From contig JBEBRN010000005.1 in assembly GCA_040394775.1 (NCBI GenBank), positions 8,816 to 72,815 of the forward strand: DNA of 64,000 bases, given 5' to 3'. This document shows positions 8,963-17,818 of the stretch, one piece after another; position 1 is the first letter of the stretch, and the number at the start of each line of letters is the position of its first letter. Origin of the DNA: 40-80 sp040394775 (GTDB lineage: Bacteria; Bacteroidota; Bacteroidia; Flavobacteriales_D; Crocinitomicaceae). The notes under the pieces are model-generated. The model saw only the letters and a list, made by a program, of their open reading frames with translations. It ran no database searches and was not told the DNA's origin. The translations under genes and the position numbers were made by a program.

Positions 8963-10018
8963 ATGAGAAAGGATTATAATTACGATGTTTCCTATGAAAC
9001 AAAAGAGAAAATGAATCGGAACATGGTCTATGTTGGCATATTCAGTATCATTATGATATTTGCCGGTTTAACCTCTGCTTATATCGTTTCAATGGGAGGA
9101 TCATTTTGGGTAAAGTTTCCATTTCCTAGAGCCTTTTACTTCAGTACAACAGCTATTATATTAAGTAGTATCACCTACTCATTAACAGTTAAGGCAGCTA
9201 AAAAGAAAAATGTTACGAGTACACGATTATTTATCTCCTTAACACTCCTATTAGGAATTATATTTTGCATTTTCCAGTTCAAAGGGTACAAACAGCTTCA
9301 TAAACAAGGTGCTTTTGTTGTAAGTCCTATCGCTGTTATTGATGGCCGATATGGTGATTATTTTGAAGTTAAACAAAACGGACACTTTGTCGAAGTAGAT
9401 GGAAATGATTACCTATTACAAGGAAAGGTAATGAGTAATGAAGATATGAAGAAGTTACAAAACTACTTCAAAAACTTTGAAAAAATTAAGGCGAATAAGA
9501 CTCCTACTTTTAACAATCTAGATGGAGACTTTATTCTTTATTTTAAAAGTGAACCATTGCAATTAGTAGATGGTCATTTTATCCGTCCAGATGGAAAAGA
9601 ATTACAGTCAATGGATTATCACCGATTAAAACAATTAAGTTGGAATGTTCGAGACGGTCGTGGTGATTTCTTTCACAAAGGTAAATTAGGAAAAGACTTT
9701 AAAATCTATTTTAAAGGAAGAGAACTACAATATAAAGATAGATCTTTACTATTTCAAGGAAAAAAATTGAGCGTTCCGCTCCAAAATAAACTAAATCAAT
9801 CACAAGACACTGCAACTTCTTATCTATATGTAATTACTGCTTTGCATTTATTACATATATTAGTGACGTTAATTTATCTCATTAGAATGGTATCAATCTC
9901 ATTCTCAGGTGATTTAGATGATAATAAATATCTAAAGCTAAAATTTGGTGGTACCTTTTGGCACTTTTTAGATATATTATGGATTTATTTGTTATTATTT
10001 TTAATTTTTATTCATTAA
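8963..10018 (+). CDS. Heme-copper oxidase subunit III with large soluble insertion (first paralog)
   Basis: A subunit III-like protein of 351 residues. Three membrane helices (about 20-42, 52-73, 87-105) are followed by about 170 residues without membrane segments, then two helices at the C-terminus (about 290-310 and 325-350, with the FWHFLDILWIYLL signature of subunit III). The insertion contains three imperfect copies of a unit with a DFxxYFK-like strand pair, a (V)DGxxxxxxGKxxS turn and a helix (about 125-170, 190-235, 245-280). The canonical heme-copper core is in subunits not present in this window. It lies 2 bases after heme o synthase. The role is assigned from the membrane pattern, FWHFLD and context. 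Confidence 0.85.
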   Translation: MRKDYNYDVSYETKEKMNRNMVYVGIFSIIMIFAGLTSAYIVSMGGSFWVKFPFPRAFYFSTTAIILSSITYSLTVKAAKKKNVTSTRLFISLTLLLGIIFCIFQFKGYKQLHKQGAFVVSPIAVIDGRYGDYFEVKQNGHFVEVDGNDYLLQGKVMSNEDMKKLQNYFKNFEKIKANKTPTFNNLDGDFILYFKSEPLQLVDGHFIRPDGKELQSMDYHRLKQLSWNVRDGRGDFFHKGKLGKDFKIYFKGRELQYKDRSLLFQGKKLSVPLQNKLNQSQDTATSYLYVITALHLLHILVTLIYLIRMVSISFSGDLDDNKYLKLKFGGTFWHFLDILWIYLLLFLIFIH

Positions 10019-10038
10019 ACTTGCAAAAAAAATAAAGT

Positions 10039-11091
10039 ATGGCTGAACTCGCTACAAGTAAAATAGACACATCAGAAAACTGGAATGGAGGTGTTTCTCC
10101 ATTTAAAGTAGGATATGGAAAAATTATGATGTGGTTTTTCTTATTATCTGATGCACTGACATTCGGAGGTTTCTTAGTCTCATTAGGATTTATGAGATAT
10201 AGTGCTCAAGAAGCATGGCCAATTGGTGAAGAGACTTTTAACGGATTACCATTTTTAGGATCTGGTCACCCACTCTTTTATGTGGCCTTTATGACATTCT
10301 TATTGATCTTATCTTCGGTAACGATGGTATTAGCTGTTGAAGCTGGTCATAGAATGGATAGAAAAGGAGTGACAAAATGGTTATTTGCTACCATTATTGG
10401 TGGTATGATATTCGTTGGCTCACAAGCTTGGGAGTGGTCACACTTTATCCATGGAACAGAGTTTGGAAGAGTAGAATTAGCGGATGGTTCCCTAGCAAAT
10501 GTGGTAGAAGGACCAAACGGAAAATTAGTCTTTGGAGAAATCAAAAGTTTTCAAGTAACGGAAGCTGGAAGTGAATACAAAGCTGGACAACTTCTAACAG
10601 AAAAAGATTTAGACTTGGCTCACACTTGGGAGCACGCAGTTGTTGCTGGTCATATTCACGGAAACTCTATTCACTTAAGTGATGGATCTATAGCTACTAT
10701 CAATAAAGAAAAAGATCAAAACGTTCGTTTAGTTATTAAAAAAGAAGGTGGTAAATACGAAAGAGGTCAAGTAATAGATGGTGAAGACGCTATTAAGCAG
10801 TATTACGGTGCTTTCAATGACGGAACACCTACAAAAGTGACTTACGGAGCAAATATGAAAACCAATGAATATGGTCCAAAAGTATATGCGAACTTATTCT
10901 TCTTTATTACTGGTTTCCACGGTTTCCACGTTTCAATAGGTATCATTCTTAATATCATTATTTTCATTAATGTATTAAAAGGAACGTATGAAAAGAGAAA
11001 TCACTACGAAATGATTGAGAAATCAGGATTGTATTGGCACTTTGTCGATTTAGTATGGGTGTTTGTATTTACATTCTTCTACTTAATCTGA
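10039..11091 (+). CDS. Heme-copper oxidase subunit III with large soluble insertion (second paralog)
   Basis: Second subunit III paralog, 350 residues. Helices lie at about 28-52, 72-95 and 108-126 (GSQAWEWSHFI is the conserved W-x-W segment). An insertion of about 150 residues with little hydrophobic character follows (two related beta units, each with LxDGSxA and a YxxGQxx turn), then ANLFFFITGFHGFHVSIGI, the subunit III HGxHV signature, and a final YWHFVDLVWVFVF helix. The helices are closer to canonical CoxC than in the preceding paralog. It lies 20 bases downstream of the first paralog and upstream of subunit IV, in an arrangement common in Flavobacteriia. Confidence 0.92.
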   Translation: MAELATSKIDTSENWNGGVSPFKVGYGKIMMWFFLLSDALTFGGFLVSLGFMRYSAQEAWPIGEETFNGLPFLGSGHPLFYVAFMTFLLILSSVTMVLAVEAGHRMDRKGVTKWLFATIIGGMIFVGSQAWEWSHFIHGTEFGRVELADGSLANVVEGPNGKLVFGEIKSFQVTEAGSEYKAGQLLTEKDLDLAHTWEHAVVAGHIHGNSIHLSDGSIATINKEKDQNVRLVIKKEGGKYERGQVIDGEDAIKQYYGAFNDGTPTKVTYGANMKTNEYGPKVYANLFFFITGFHGFHVSIGIILNIIIFINVLKGTYEKRNHYEMIEKSGLYWHFVDLVWVFVFTFFYLI

Positions 11092-11121
11092 TTTTTATTA
11101 CTAATTTTTAAACTTTAAGAT

Positions 11122-11496
11122 ATGTTAAGAGACGACATTTACGAATACGCAGTAGATCACAAGCACGGTGAAACTGAAGGAAAAAAAATAAGAAAGAAAA
11201 TTTATCTAGTTACTATTATCTTATCTGTTATAACTACTGTAGAAGTTATTTTGGGTATGTATATTAAGAATGATGGTTCACTTACTTGGCAATCTATCAA
11301 AACATTATTCATCTTGTTAACTGTCGTAAAAGCAGGATACATTGTCATGGTTTTCATGCACATGAATGATGAACATAGACATTTAAGAAAATTGATTCTA
11401 TTTTCATACTATCTCTTTATCCTTGACCTGACAATACTATTATTACACGAAGGTTGGGTATATGGTCATGTATTGCAAACATACGGCGCATACTAA
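11122..11496 (+). CDS. Cytochrome c oxidase subunit IV family protein
   Basis: Small membrane protein of 124 residues with three predicted helices (about 28-46, 54-77, 88-108). The pattern matches the prokaryotic subunit IV (COX4_pro/CyoD-like) family: TVEVILGMYI in helix 1, KAGYIVMVFMHM followed by the polar turn NDEHRHLRK, and a last helix containing the DLTILLLHEG segment. It probably stabilises the oxidase complex. It sits 30 bases after the second subunit III gene and 13 bases before the Sco-like gene. Confidence 0.88.
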   Translation: MLRDDIYEYAVDHKHGETEGKKIRKKIYLVTIILSVITTVEVILGMYIKNDGSLTWQSIKTLFILLTVVKAGYIVMVFMHMNDEHRHLRKLILFSYYLFILDLTILLLHEGWVYGHVLQTYGAY

Positions 11497-11509
11497 GTAA
11501 CATTTTATA

Positions 11510-12208
11510 ATGGCTAAAAAAATTAAAGAAGCCGGCCGAACTAAGAAGCTAATAATGGCTTCATTAGTCTTCGGACCGGCTTTAATATTGATATTTGTTT
11601 CTACACTTAAATGTGAACATAAATTCACACAGTTAGATTATTTCGGAGACATCCCTAGTTATCAAGCAACAACAATTGACGGCAAAACAATTACCAACGA
11701 AACCTTTAAAGGGAAAGTTGTCATGTACACGGTACTTAATGAATCGTGTCCAAAGGATTGTGCCATCAGTATTTGGGACGTTAATCAGCAATTATTTCGA
11801 AAGTTAAAGGAAAACCCTGGTAAATTAAGAAATGTTAAAATTGTTTCTTTCGTTGTAGATAAAGACGGGAATCCTGTTGAAGACTTGGAGAATATGCGAA
11901 AAATCCTAGAATACAACGTATTGGAATACGACCCTGAAATTTGGATTCTAGCAAAAGGTGATGCAAATAACCTATATAATATCGAGCACAATAAACACAA
12001 TCTATCCACCATTGAAGGGGATGAATATTTCAATGGAAAAGCCTATTATTCTCTGCTTCTACTAGCTGATCAGGATAATAAACTGCGAATGGTGTTAAAA
12101 GGAGATTCCGAATCAATGGTACGTAAATTCCATCAGTACATGACCTTATTAATTAAGCAAAATGATAAGGAAAGGTTTAAAAGAATGGAAGCGGAAGATA
12201 AAAAGTAA
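11510..12208 (+). CDS. Sco1/SenC-like protein, thioredoxin fold
   Basis: Membrane-anchored thioredoxin-fold protein of 232 residues, last gene of the oxidase operon, expected to help copper loading of the CuA site. The N-terminal anchor is at about 18-36. The Sco-type C-x3-C pair is present in VLNESCPKDCAIS (about 84-88). The distal copper-ligand histidine, which in Sco proteins lies a few residues before a strand of the LFLVD type, is not evident: the corresponding segment reads GKAYYSLLLLADQ. It may therefore act as a thiol oxidoreductase or use another ligand. This reading comes from eye alignment only. Confidence 0.85.
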   Translation: MAKKIKEAGRTKKLIMASLVFGPALILIFVSTLKCEHKFTQLDYFGDIPSYQATTIDGKTITNETFKGKVVMYTVLNESCPKDCAISIWDVNQQLFRKLKENPGKLRNVKIVSFVVDKDGNPVEDLENMRKILEYNVLEYDPEIWILAKGDANNLYNIEHNKHNLSTIEGDEYFNGKAYYSLLLLADQDNKLRMVLKGDSESMVRKFHQYMTLLIKQNDKERFKRMEAEDKK

Positions 12209-12242
12209 GCGGCAACTATAAACAAGCACTAGAAATCCTGTT

Positions 12243-12998
12243 TTATATCCCGTACAGCGATTTTAAAGGCGCTTCTACTATCTCACGGCACTTTCTCTTT
12301 AAATCCAAAACGCTCGCTTCTTGCACCTCCTCTTTTGAAATAAACGGATGGATAATTGCTTCGGCTACTCCTGGTCGTGCAACAGATATTAATTTACCCG
12401 TATCACCCACAAGTTTAAAGTTACGAGTAAACGTTACCGGTAAAATACCAATATTCTCGTTCTTCGCTAATTCAAATGCTCCGTTTTTAAATGGGGCTAA
12501 TCTTGGTGCGTAACCATCAATTATACCGCCTTCAGGAAAAATAGCAATCGACATTCCCTCGCCAATAAGCTTTCTTCCTTTGATAATAGCTTCAGCAGAC
12601 TTTCTGCGATTATTTCGATAGACAGGAATATGATAGTATTTAAATAGAATACCAAATACAGGAATAGTTAATAGTTCTGATTTCCCCATAAAAACAAAAG
12701 GATGATTGGGGAAAATTTTAAACATTAAGAAAACATCCAAAAAAGAAGTATGGTTTGAAATAATAATAAAAGGCTCGTCTGGAATAAGCGTATTAAAATT
12801 GGTCTTCTTCAGAAATATAAATGTAAAAAAGTTTAAGGTATAAGCCCAAATGACATGTAATAAATATGTAAATTTGTCATTCTTTATTACATGAAAACCT
12901 AATAAAAAAAGTGGATAAAGCACCACGAAAATAACGACAAACACAAGCATAAAATATAGCTTATAGAGTAAATAAAATATATTTTTTAAAAGGCTCAT
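12243..12998 (-). CDS. plsC: 1-acyl-sn-glycerol-3-phosphate acyltransferase (PlsC family)
   Basis: Membrane acyltransferase of 251 residues, acylating lysophosphatidate in phospholipid synthesis. Two hydrophobic helices at about 5-32 and 42-60 precede the catalytic domain. The four PlsC motifs are present: ISNHTSFLDVF (H-x4-D), the GIPVYRNNRRK-like segment (here YYHIPVYRNNRRKS), IAIFPEGG and LPVTFTRNF. It stands alone on the minus strand between the oxidase operon and trpS and is divergent from trpS, with 59 bases between start codons. Other acyl acceptors are possible within this family. Confidence 0.9.
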   Translation of the reverse strand: MSLLKNIFYLLYKLYFMLVFVVIFVVLYPLFLLGFHVIKNDKFTYLLHVIWAYTLNFFTFIFLKKTNFNTLIPDEPFIIISNHTSFLDVFLMFKIFPNHPFVFMGKSELLTIPVFGILFKYYHIPVYRNNRRKSAEAIIKGRKLIGEGMSIAIFPEGGIIDGYAPRLAPFKNGAFELAKNENIGILPVTFTRNFKLVGDTGKLISVARPGVAEAIIHPFISKEEVQEASVLDLKRKCREIVEAPLKSLYGI

Positions 12999-13013
12999 AG
13001 CGATATAAAATTA

Positions 13014-13040
13014 TTGTCAACCAATAAATGCTTAATTTTG
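13014..13040 (+). promoter_or_regulatory. Bacteroidota-type promoter for trpS
   Basis: A -33 TTG (13014-13016) and a -7 box TAATTTTG (13033-13040) match the Bacteroidota sigma-70 form with a 16-nt spacer, somewhat short. The box ends 17 bases before the trpS ATG. Confidence 0.45.
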
Positions 13041-13057
13041 GTAAAATTAAAAAATAA

Positions 13058-14026
13058 ATGGCACGAATACTATCAGGAATTCAAAGTACAGGAACACCTC
13101 ACTTAGGTAATATTTTAGGAGCAATCTATCCAGCTATACAACATGCTCATAAACAGGAGAATGATTCCTTTTTGTTTATCGCTAATCTTCATACTTTAAC
13201 ACAAATAAAGGATGCCGAAATAATCAAACAAAATACGTATGCTGCTGCAGCCACCTGGTTAGCTTTCGGATTAGATCCTGAGAAAACAGTCTTCTACCGT
13301 CAAAGTGATGTGCCGCACGTAACAGAATTAACGTGGTATTTGACTTGCTATTTTCCTTTTACAAGATTGTCTTTAGCACATGGCTTTAAAGATAAACAAG
13401 ACGTACTTCAAGATGTAAACGCTGGTTTATTCATGTATCCTATGTTAATGGCAGCCGATATTCTAATGTACGACGCTGCATATGTTCCAGTTGGTAAAGA
13501 TCAATTGCAGCACCTTGAGATTGCGAGAGATGTTGCTTCACGTTTCAACAACATCCATGGGGAAACATTTGTTTTACCTCAAGCACTTATTCAGGATGAT
13601 ATTATGACCGTTCCTGGAATAGATGGCAACAAAATGAGCAAATCACGCAACAATACCATCAATATTTTTGCAACAGATAAAGAACTAAAAAAACAAGTCA
13701 TGTCTATTCAAACAGATTCCAAGGCATTGGAAGAAGTAAAGAATCCAGATGAATGTAATGTCTATAATATCTATAAGCTGATTTGTTCGGAAGAAGAAAA
13801 TGAACAAATGCGCCAAAATTATTTAAAAGGAGGTTATGGTTACGGTCATGCCAAAACAGCCCTTTACAATCTGATTTTAACAAAATTCGAAAATCAACGC
13901 ATCCTTTTCAATGAATATATGAGCCATCCTGAAAAACTGGAAGAAATATTGATGATGGGAGCGAAAAAAGCATCTCAGGTATCATTAGAAGTACTAAAAC
14001 GTGTGCGTGAAAAATTGGGACTTTAA
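13058..14026 (+). CDS. trpS: Tryptophan--tRNA ligase
   Basis: Class Ic aminoacyl-tRNA synthetase charging tRNA-Trp. At 322 residues it has the standard bacterial length. The HIGH-like motif is TGTPHLGN (residues 11-18) and the KMSKS loop is GNKMSKSRNNTINIF (about 190-204). The Trp-site elements DVNAGLFMYPMLMAADILMY and VPVGKDQLQHLEIARDVA are intact, as is the C-terminal helical domain. The end overlaps the start of the following peptide-binding lipoprotein by about 20 bases, implying coupled translation with a gene unrelated to translation. Confidence 0.97.
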   Translation: MARILSGIQSTGTPHLGNILGAIYPAIQHAHKQENDSFLFIANLHTLTQIKDAEIIKQNTYAAAATWLAFGLDPEKTVFYRQSDVPHVTELTWYLTCYFPFTRLSLAHGFKDKQDVLQDVNAGLFMYPMLMAADILMYDAAYVPVGKDQLQHLEIARDVASRFNNIHGETFVLPQALIQDDIMTVPGIDGNKMSKSRNNTINIFATDKELKKQVMSIQTDSKALEEVKNPDECNVYNIYKLICSEEENEQMRQNYLKGGYGYGHAKTALYNLILTKFENQRILFNEYMSHPEKLEEILMMGAKKASQVSLEVLKRVREKLGL

Positions 14027-15383
14027 ATATCGATGGAGTATCATACTATTGCTACTAATTGCTTCTTGTTCTGATTCAAAAAATAGTTCATTCTTAGAAT
14101 CAGACAATAACGTTATATCGATAGCTACCGATGAGAATTTAAAATCATTTAATTTCTACAGTAACAATGTATTTTCAAAATTTATCAAAGATTTAGTTTG
14201 TGAACCTATCTTTTACTACAATGCAACTACAAAAAAGGCAACTTCAACAATTATTTCTTCTTACAAATGGGTGCATGAAAGTGAAATTGAGCTAACCATA
14301 CTGCCAACTGTATATTTTCAGAATAATCAACGTCACAAATTATATAAAGAACGAAAATTAACACCAAAAGACATTGCGCATTCTATTCTTTTACAAAAAG
14401 AAAATACTAGTTATCCAGAGGTAAGAAAATTCCTCGAGACGTTTGAAAAAATAACACAAAAAGGAAAAGATGTGCTAGTTATTAGCCTTAAAAAGAGTGT
14501 TGATCCACAAGTATTTCTATTAGAGTTTGCCTCTATTGAAATTCCAGTTGTTCCGGTTGAAGTAGAAAAGATTAGTTCTCTAAAAGATGTCGTTGGTAAT
14601 GGCTTATATTCATTAGATGTCATCGCAGAGAATCAAATTCGACTGAAGTTATTTAAACGCCACACTAAAATAAAAGCTTTAGGAAATAAAAGCATTATTC
14701 TACCCAAAGGATATTTAATCAATCTTGACATACCACACAATAAGCAGTTTCAACTACTAAAAGAAAAATCTGTAGATGGAATTATAACATCCTCTATTTC
14801 AGTATTTATAAAGAAAATAAATCAGATTAAAAATACTTTTGGCAATATGATTATTCGGAAGGAAGATGAGCTTCACATAGCTGCCTTTAATTTTGAAAAG
14901 TCTTTCACTTCCAACTATTCAAACATTGAGTACATCAAAAAATTGATAGATCCAACAGCATATAATCAAGTGTATTGTAACAATCAGCTAAATACCTTTT
15001 ATTCAATTTACGATTTAGAAGATTTTAGTGGGAATACGATTTCTTCTTTAACGGTCAATTTTGAATGTGATGAAAAATTCAAAAATTATATCTTGACAAA
15101 ATTTAATGAAAAAAATATTAACTTACAGCATACAGACACTCCTGACTTATCGATTTACAAGCTTATAACGCCCACAAATAACAGTCAGATGATTAATCAA
15201 TATATCTATCGTAAATATATTTCCTTGGGCTTTATAAACAATGAAAAAGTAGCAAAAGAAGCGAGTATAAAACTATTTCAACCCATCAAATACATTTTAT
15301 TCAATCGAAACATAAAATTTAGAAATGATTCTTTTGAAACTAGAAATGATTTTTCTAGTGTTTACAAGTACGAAGATTGGTAA
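14007..15383 (+). CDS. Peptide-binding-like lipoprotein (solute-binding family 5)
   Basis: A 458-residue lipoprotein resembling DppA/OppA-type substrate-binding proteins. The signal ends in LLIASC (lipobox Cys about residue 18 from GTG 14007). Family-5 features are recognisable: a start strand SIATDENLKSFNFY, the KLTPKDIAHSILLQK segment equivalent to the family LTAxDVxxS signature, and VVGNGLYSLDVIAENQIRLKLF equivalent to the GTGPYxxxxxxxxxxxLxxN motif. No ABC permease genes are nearby, so it may be an orphan receptor. The start is non-ATG (GTG at 14007 or 14001), inside the trpS coding end. It converges on the O-antigen-ligase-like gene with a 7-base gap. Confidence 0.75.
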   Translation: MKNWDFKYRWSIILLLLIASCSDSKNSSFLESDNNVISIATDENLKSFNFYSNNVFSKFIKDLVCEPIFYYNATTKKATSTIISSYKWVHESEIELTILPTVYFQNNQRHKLYKERKLTPKDIAHSILLQKENTSYPEVRKFLETFEKITQKGKDVLVISLKKSVDPQVFLLEFASIEIPVVPVEVEKISSLKDVVGNGLYSLDVIAENQIRLKLFKRHTKIKALGNKSIILPKGYLINLDIPHNKQFQLLKEKSVDGIITSSISVFIKKINQIKNTFGNMIIRKEDELHIAAFNFEKSFTSNYSNIEYIKKLIDPTAYNQVYCNNQLNTFYSIYDLEDFSGNTISSLTVNFECDEKFKNYILTKFNEKNINLQHTDTPDLSIYKLITPTNNSQMINQYIYRKYISLGFINNEKVAKEASIKLFQPIKYILFNRNIKFRNDSFETRNDFSSVYKYEDW

Positions 15384-15390
15384 AAAGATT

Positions 15391-16839
15391 CTAATTAGAA
15401 ATTACACTTTCCTCTGCAACACTTTTATTTTTCAATGCCTGCTCCATCGCAATAAACATTGCCGAAATACCAAAAATAGGTACGGCAGCTTTATCTGTAT
15501 CGAGGTAGTTATTTAAGAAAGCATGAATAAAATAGGTCGACAAGGCTAAAATCATTGACAACACTAGTATTTTTTGCTCCCGATCTTCTAATCTATAATA
15601 AAGCATAATTCCTTTATAAAATATCATGGAGACAAAAAACACAAAAGTAATTAATCCAAAAATACCTGTCTCTGAAAGTGTTCCTAGGTACTCGCTGTGT
15701 GCATTTCCACCATCACCAAAGTCGGTAGAAATAATCGTCTTGTTCTCCGGACGTTGAAAAGGAGCGTACTCAAAAGCATACGTACCTGGTCCAAATCCTG
15801 TCCAAGGTTTTTCCTGAAACATTTGTATGGCAGAGCTCCAACGATTAATTCGTTCTAAGTTGGAAGCATCCGAAGTAACATTCGTTGAGCTTTGTAATCG
15901 CTCTCCAAAATTTTCGGTGGTGTGCTCCTTCTTATTTTTTGACATGGCATACGAAATATCATTCCAGTTAAAAAGTACTACAACAAGCGCCATCATAAAC
16001 ACGACAAACAAATACGAGAACTTGACTCTATAATGAATCAGTGCCCATACTCCTAATGCAGCTACAACACTTAACCATGCCGCTCTTGTTAGAGAAAAAT
16101 AAAGCCCCGCTATATTAATGATGATTAATCCCGCTATCATCATATTAAGCAACGGACTATACTTTTTACTAAAGAACAGTCCTAACAAAAGATACAAAGA
16201 GAAAGCAACCATTGCACCATAAATGGTGTGATCTTTAAAAAGTGGAGACATTACCCAGTGCGATTCTTTCTCCCCAAAATCATACATCGAGTGACGAATA
16301 AGGGTGTAGATCATAGCAATGGTCATACCGATAACGAAAAGCCATAAGGCCATTTTTATATTTTTCTTATCCTCAAAAACTTTTGTTCCAAACCCAATCA
16401 TAGGGATGACAAACCACAGTTTAACTAATAAGAACTTAAAACTAACCAGTGGATGCGTACTTAATATTGCCGTTATCAAGAGAACCAATAAGTAGCTCAC
16501 TAAAGAGATAACGATTAAATTTCTTCGTAAATATGTCGGAAATGTTTTTGATAGAAAACTTTGCCAAATAAGAAGTAATAGTAGGCCAAAAAGAAGTGGT
16601 TCTGTTGGGATAAACAATCCAAAACTATCCGTGAATTCCTCTATATTAAATGAAAGAGGAGTAAGAAAAAAAAGTGCTAGGAAAGTGATATTTGTATGAA
16701 AAATTGCCACATAAATAGCCATTAGTCCTAATGGAAAGGCTAATAATGGCAAGTTATCCATATAAATAAATACCGCTACAACTGCAAAAAACAATGTAAA
16801 CGTAGCAACTCTCCCTATTTTATCCCAAATTGAAAGCAA
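15391..16839 (-). CDS. O-antigen ligase/polymerase-like membrane protein
   Basis: Polytopic membrane protein of 482 residues with ten to twelve helices. A large periplasmic loop (about 300-375) carries the Wzy_C/WaaL-type signature: ERINRWSSAIQMFQEKPWTGFGPGTY followed by the GDGGNAHSEYLGTLSETGIF segment (H-x-E-x-L). Such proteins ligate or polymerise undecaprenyl-linked glycans in the periplasm. It is the last gene of a six-gene minus-strand operon, 1 base after a Wzz-like chain-length protein, which supports a surface polysaccharide role. Whether it is a polymerase (Wzy) or ligase (WaaL) cannot be decided from sequence. Confidence 0.85.
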   Translation of the reverse strand: MLSIWDKIGRVATFTLFFAVVAVFIYMDNLPLLAFPLGLMAIYVAIFHTNITFLALFFLTPLSFNIEEFTDSFGLFIPTEPLLFGLLLLLIWQSFLSKTFPTYLRRNLIVISLVSYLLVLLITAILSTHPLVSFKFLLVKLWFVIPMIGFGTKVFEDKKNIKMALWLFVIGMTIAMIYTLIRHSMYDFGEKESHWVMSPLFKDHTIYGAMVAFSLYLLLGLFFSKKYSPLLNMMIAGLIIINIAGLYFSLTRAAWLSVVAALGVWALIHYRVKFSYLFVVFMMALVVVLFNWNDISYAMSKNKKEHTTENFGERLQSSTNVTSDASNLERINRWSSAIQMFQEKPWTGFGPGTYAFEYAPFQRPENKTIISTDFGDGGNAHSEYLGTLSETGIFGLITFVFFVSMIFYKGIMLYYRLEDREQKILVLSMILALSTYFIHAFLNNYLDTDKAAVPIFGISAMFIAMEQALKNKSVAEESVISN

Positions 16840-16840
16840 G

Positions 16841-17815
16841 TTATGCGATTTTACGAAGTTCTTTAATACGATCCACTATTAAGAAATAGAAAACAGAGAA
16901 AACGAACGTTGCTACCATTGCAATAAGAACAATAAGCATTTTCTTAGGTGTATGTTTCTTATCAGCTTTCTCAGCTTTCTCTACCACAAACTTATGGTTG
17001 AAGTCTGCGTAAGCATCTGATTCTGCTTGCTCAAAAACAGCTTCAAAATCAGATAATTTTACCATTTTTTCTTCTAAAAACATGGCTAAGGCATCGTATT
17101 CAGCACCATATTTTAGATTGACATCAATTTTATCTTTAAAGAAAAGCTTGTCATCAACACTCTTGGAATCAAGATATGCACCAAATAAATTTGCTCTCGC
17201 TTCTGACGAAACAACACCAAGCACAGAAAGTGTGTCTAGTTTAGTAGAAAGTTCTTTAATGTTACGTTCTAACATTTTACGTTTACGGATGTTAATTTCA
17301 AATGCTGGAATAGTACGCTCTTTAATCATCTCGTTTTTCACAGAGTCATATAAATCGACGATCTTATTGGCAATATCTGCTGCTAATTGAGGATCTCTAT
17401 CTAATACATCAATTTGAATAGAACTGTATTTTGTACGTTGAAATTGAATGTGCTCATCGTAAGCCTTACCGAGTTTATATTTCTTATAAGGATCATTCGA
17501 TTTGATTTCATAATGATTCATCAAATCAAAACGGTTGACTACCAAATCTCGTATTTTAGAAGACTTTAAAATCTGAAGCATCTGTTCTGATTGCCCATCC
17601 TCTCCAAAATCCATCGCAGCTGCTTTCGCATTTCGTTGTACATCAAACGAAACAGTACTCGTCGCCGTTGGATATATAATTGCCGTTGACAAAAACAAAG
17701 GAGTTATCATAAAAGACACTACTAAAGCAATGATGGCTCCTATTCCCGTTATGACAATGATTGGCTTTCTTTTTGTCCATAAAAAAACAACTAAATTATT
17801 CCTTCCTTCTTCCAT
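16841..17815 (-). CDS. Wzz-like polysaccharide chain-length determinant protein
   Basis: A 324-residue co-polymerase-type protein: helix 1 at about 18-38, a periplasmic region of about 250 residues with long heptad-like helices (about 150-275), and helix 2 at about 294-316 (MLIVLIAMVATFVFSVFYFLIV) with a short basic tail. The N-terminal Wzz segment is recognisable (FLWTKRKPIIVITGIGAI, then LSTAIIYPT). It lacks the C-terminal tyrosine-kinase domain seen in exopolysaccharide regulators. It is adjacent to the O-antigen-ligase-like gene by 1 base and to nadD by 3 bases. It is expected to set the length of a surface glycan. Confidence 0.88.
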   Translation of the reverse strand: MEEGRNNLVVFLWTKRKPIIVITGIGAIIALVVSFMITPLFLSTAIIYPTATSTVSFDVQRNAKAAAMDFGEDGQSEQMLQILKSSKIRDLVVNRFDLMNHYEIKSNDPYKKYKLGKAYDEHIQFQRTKYSSIQIDVLDRDPQLAADIANKIVDLYDSVKNEMIKERTIPAFEINIRKRKMLERNIKELSTKLDTLSVLGVVSSEARANLFGAYLDSKSVDDKLFFKDKIDVNLKYGAEYDALAMFLEEKMVKLSDFEAVFEQAESDAYADFNHKFVVEKAEKADKKHTPKKMLIVLIAMVATFVFSVFYFLIVDRIKELRKIA

Positions 17816-17818
17816 TTT

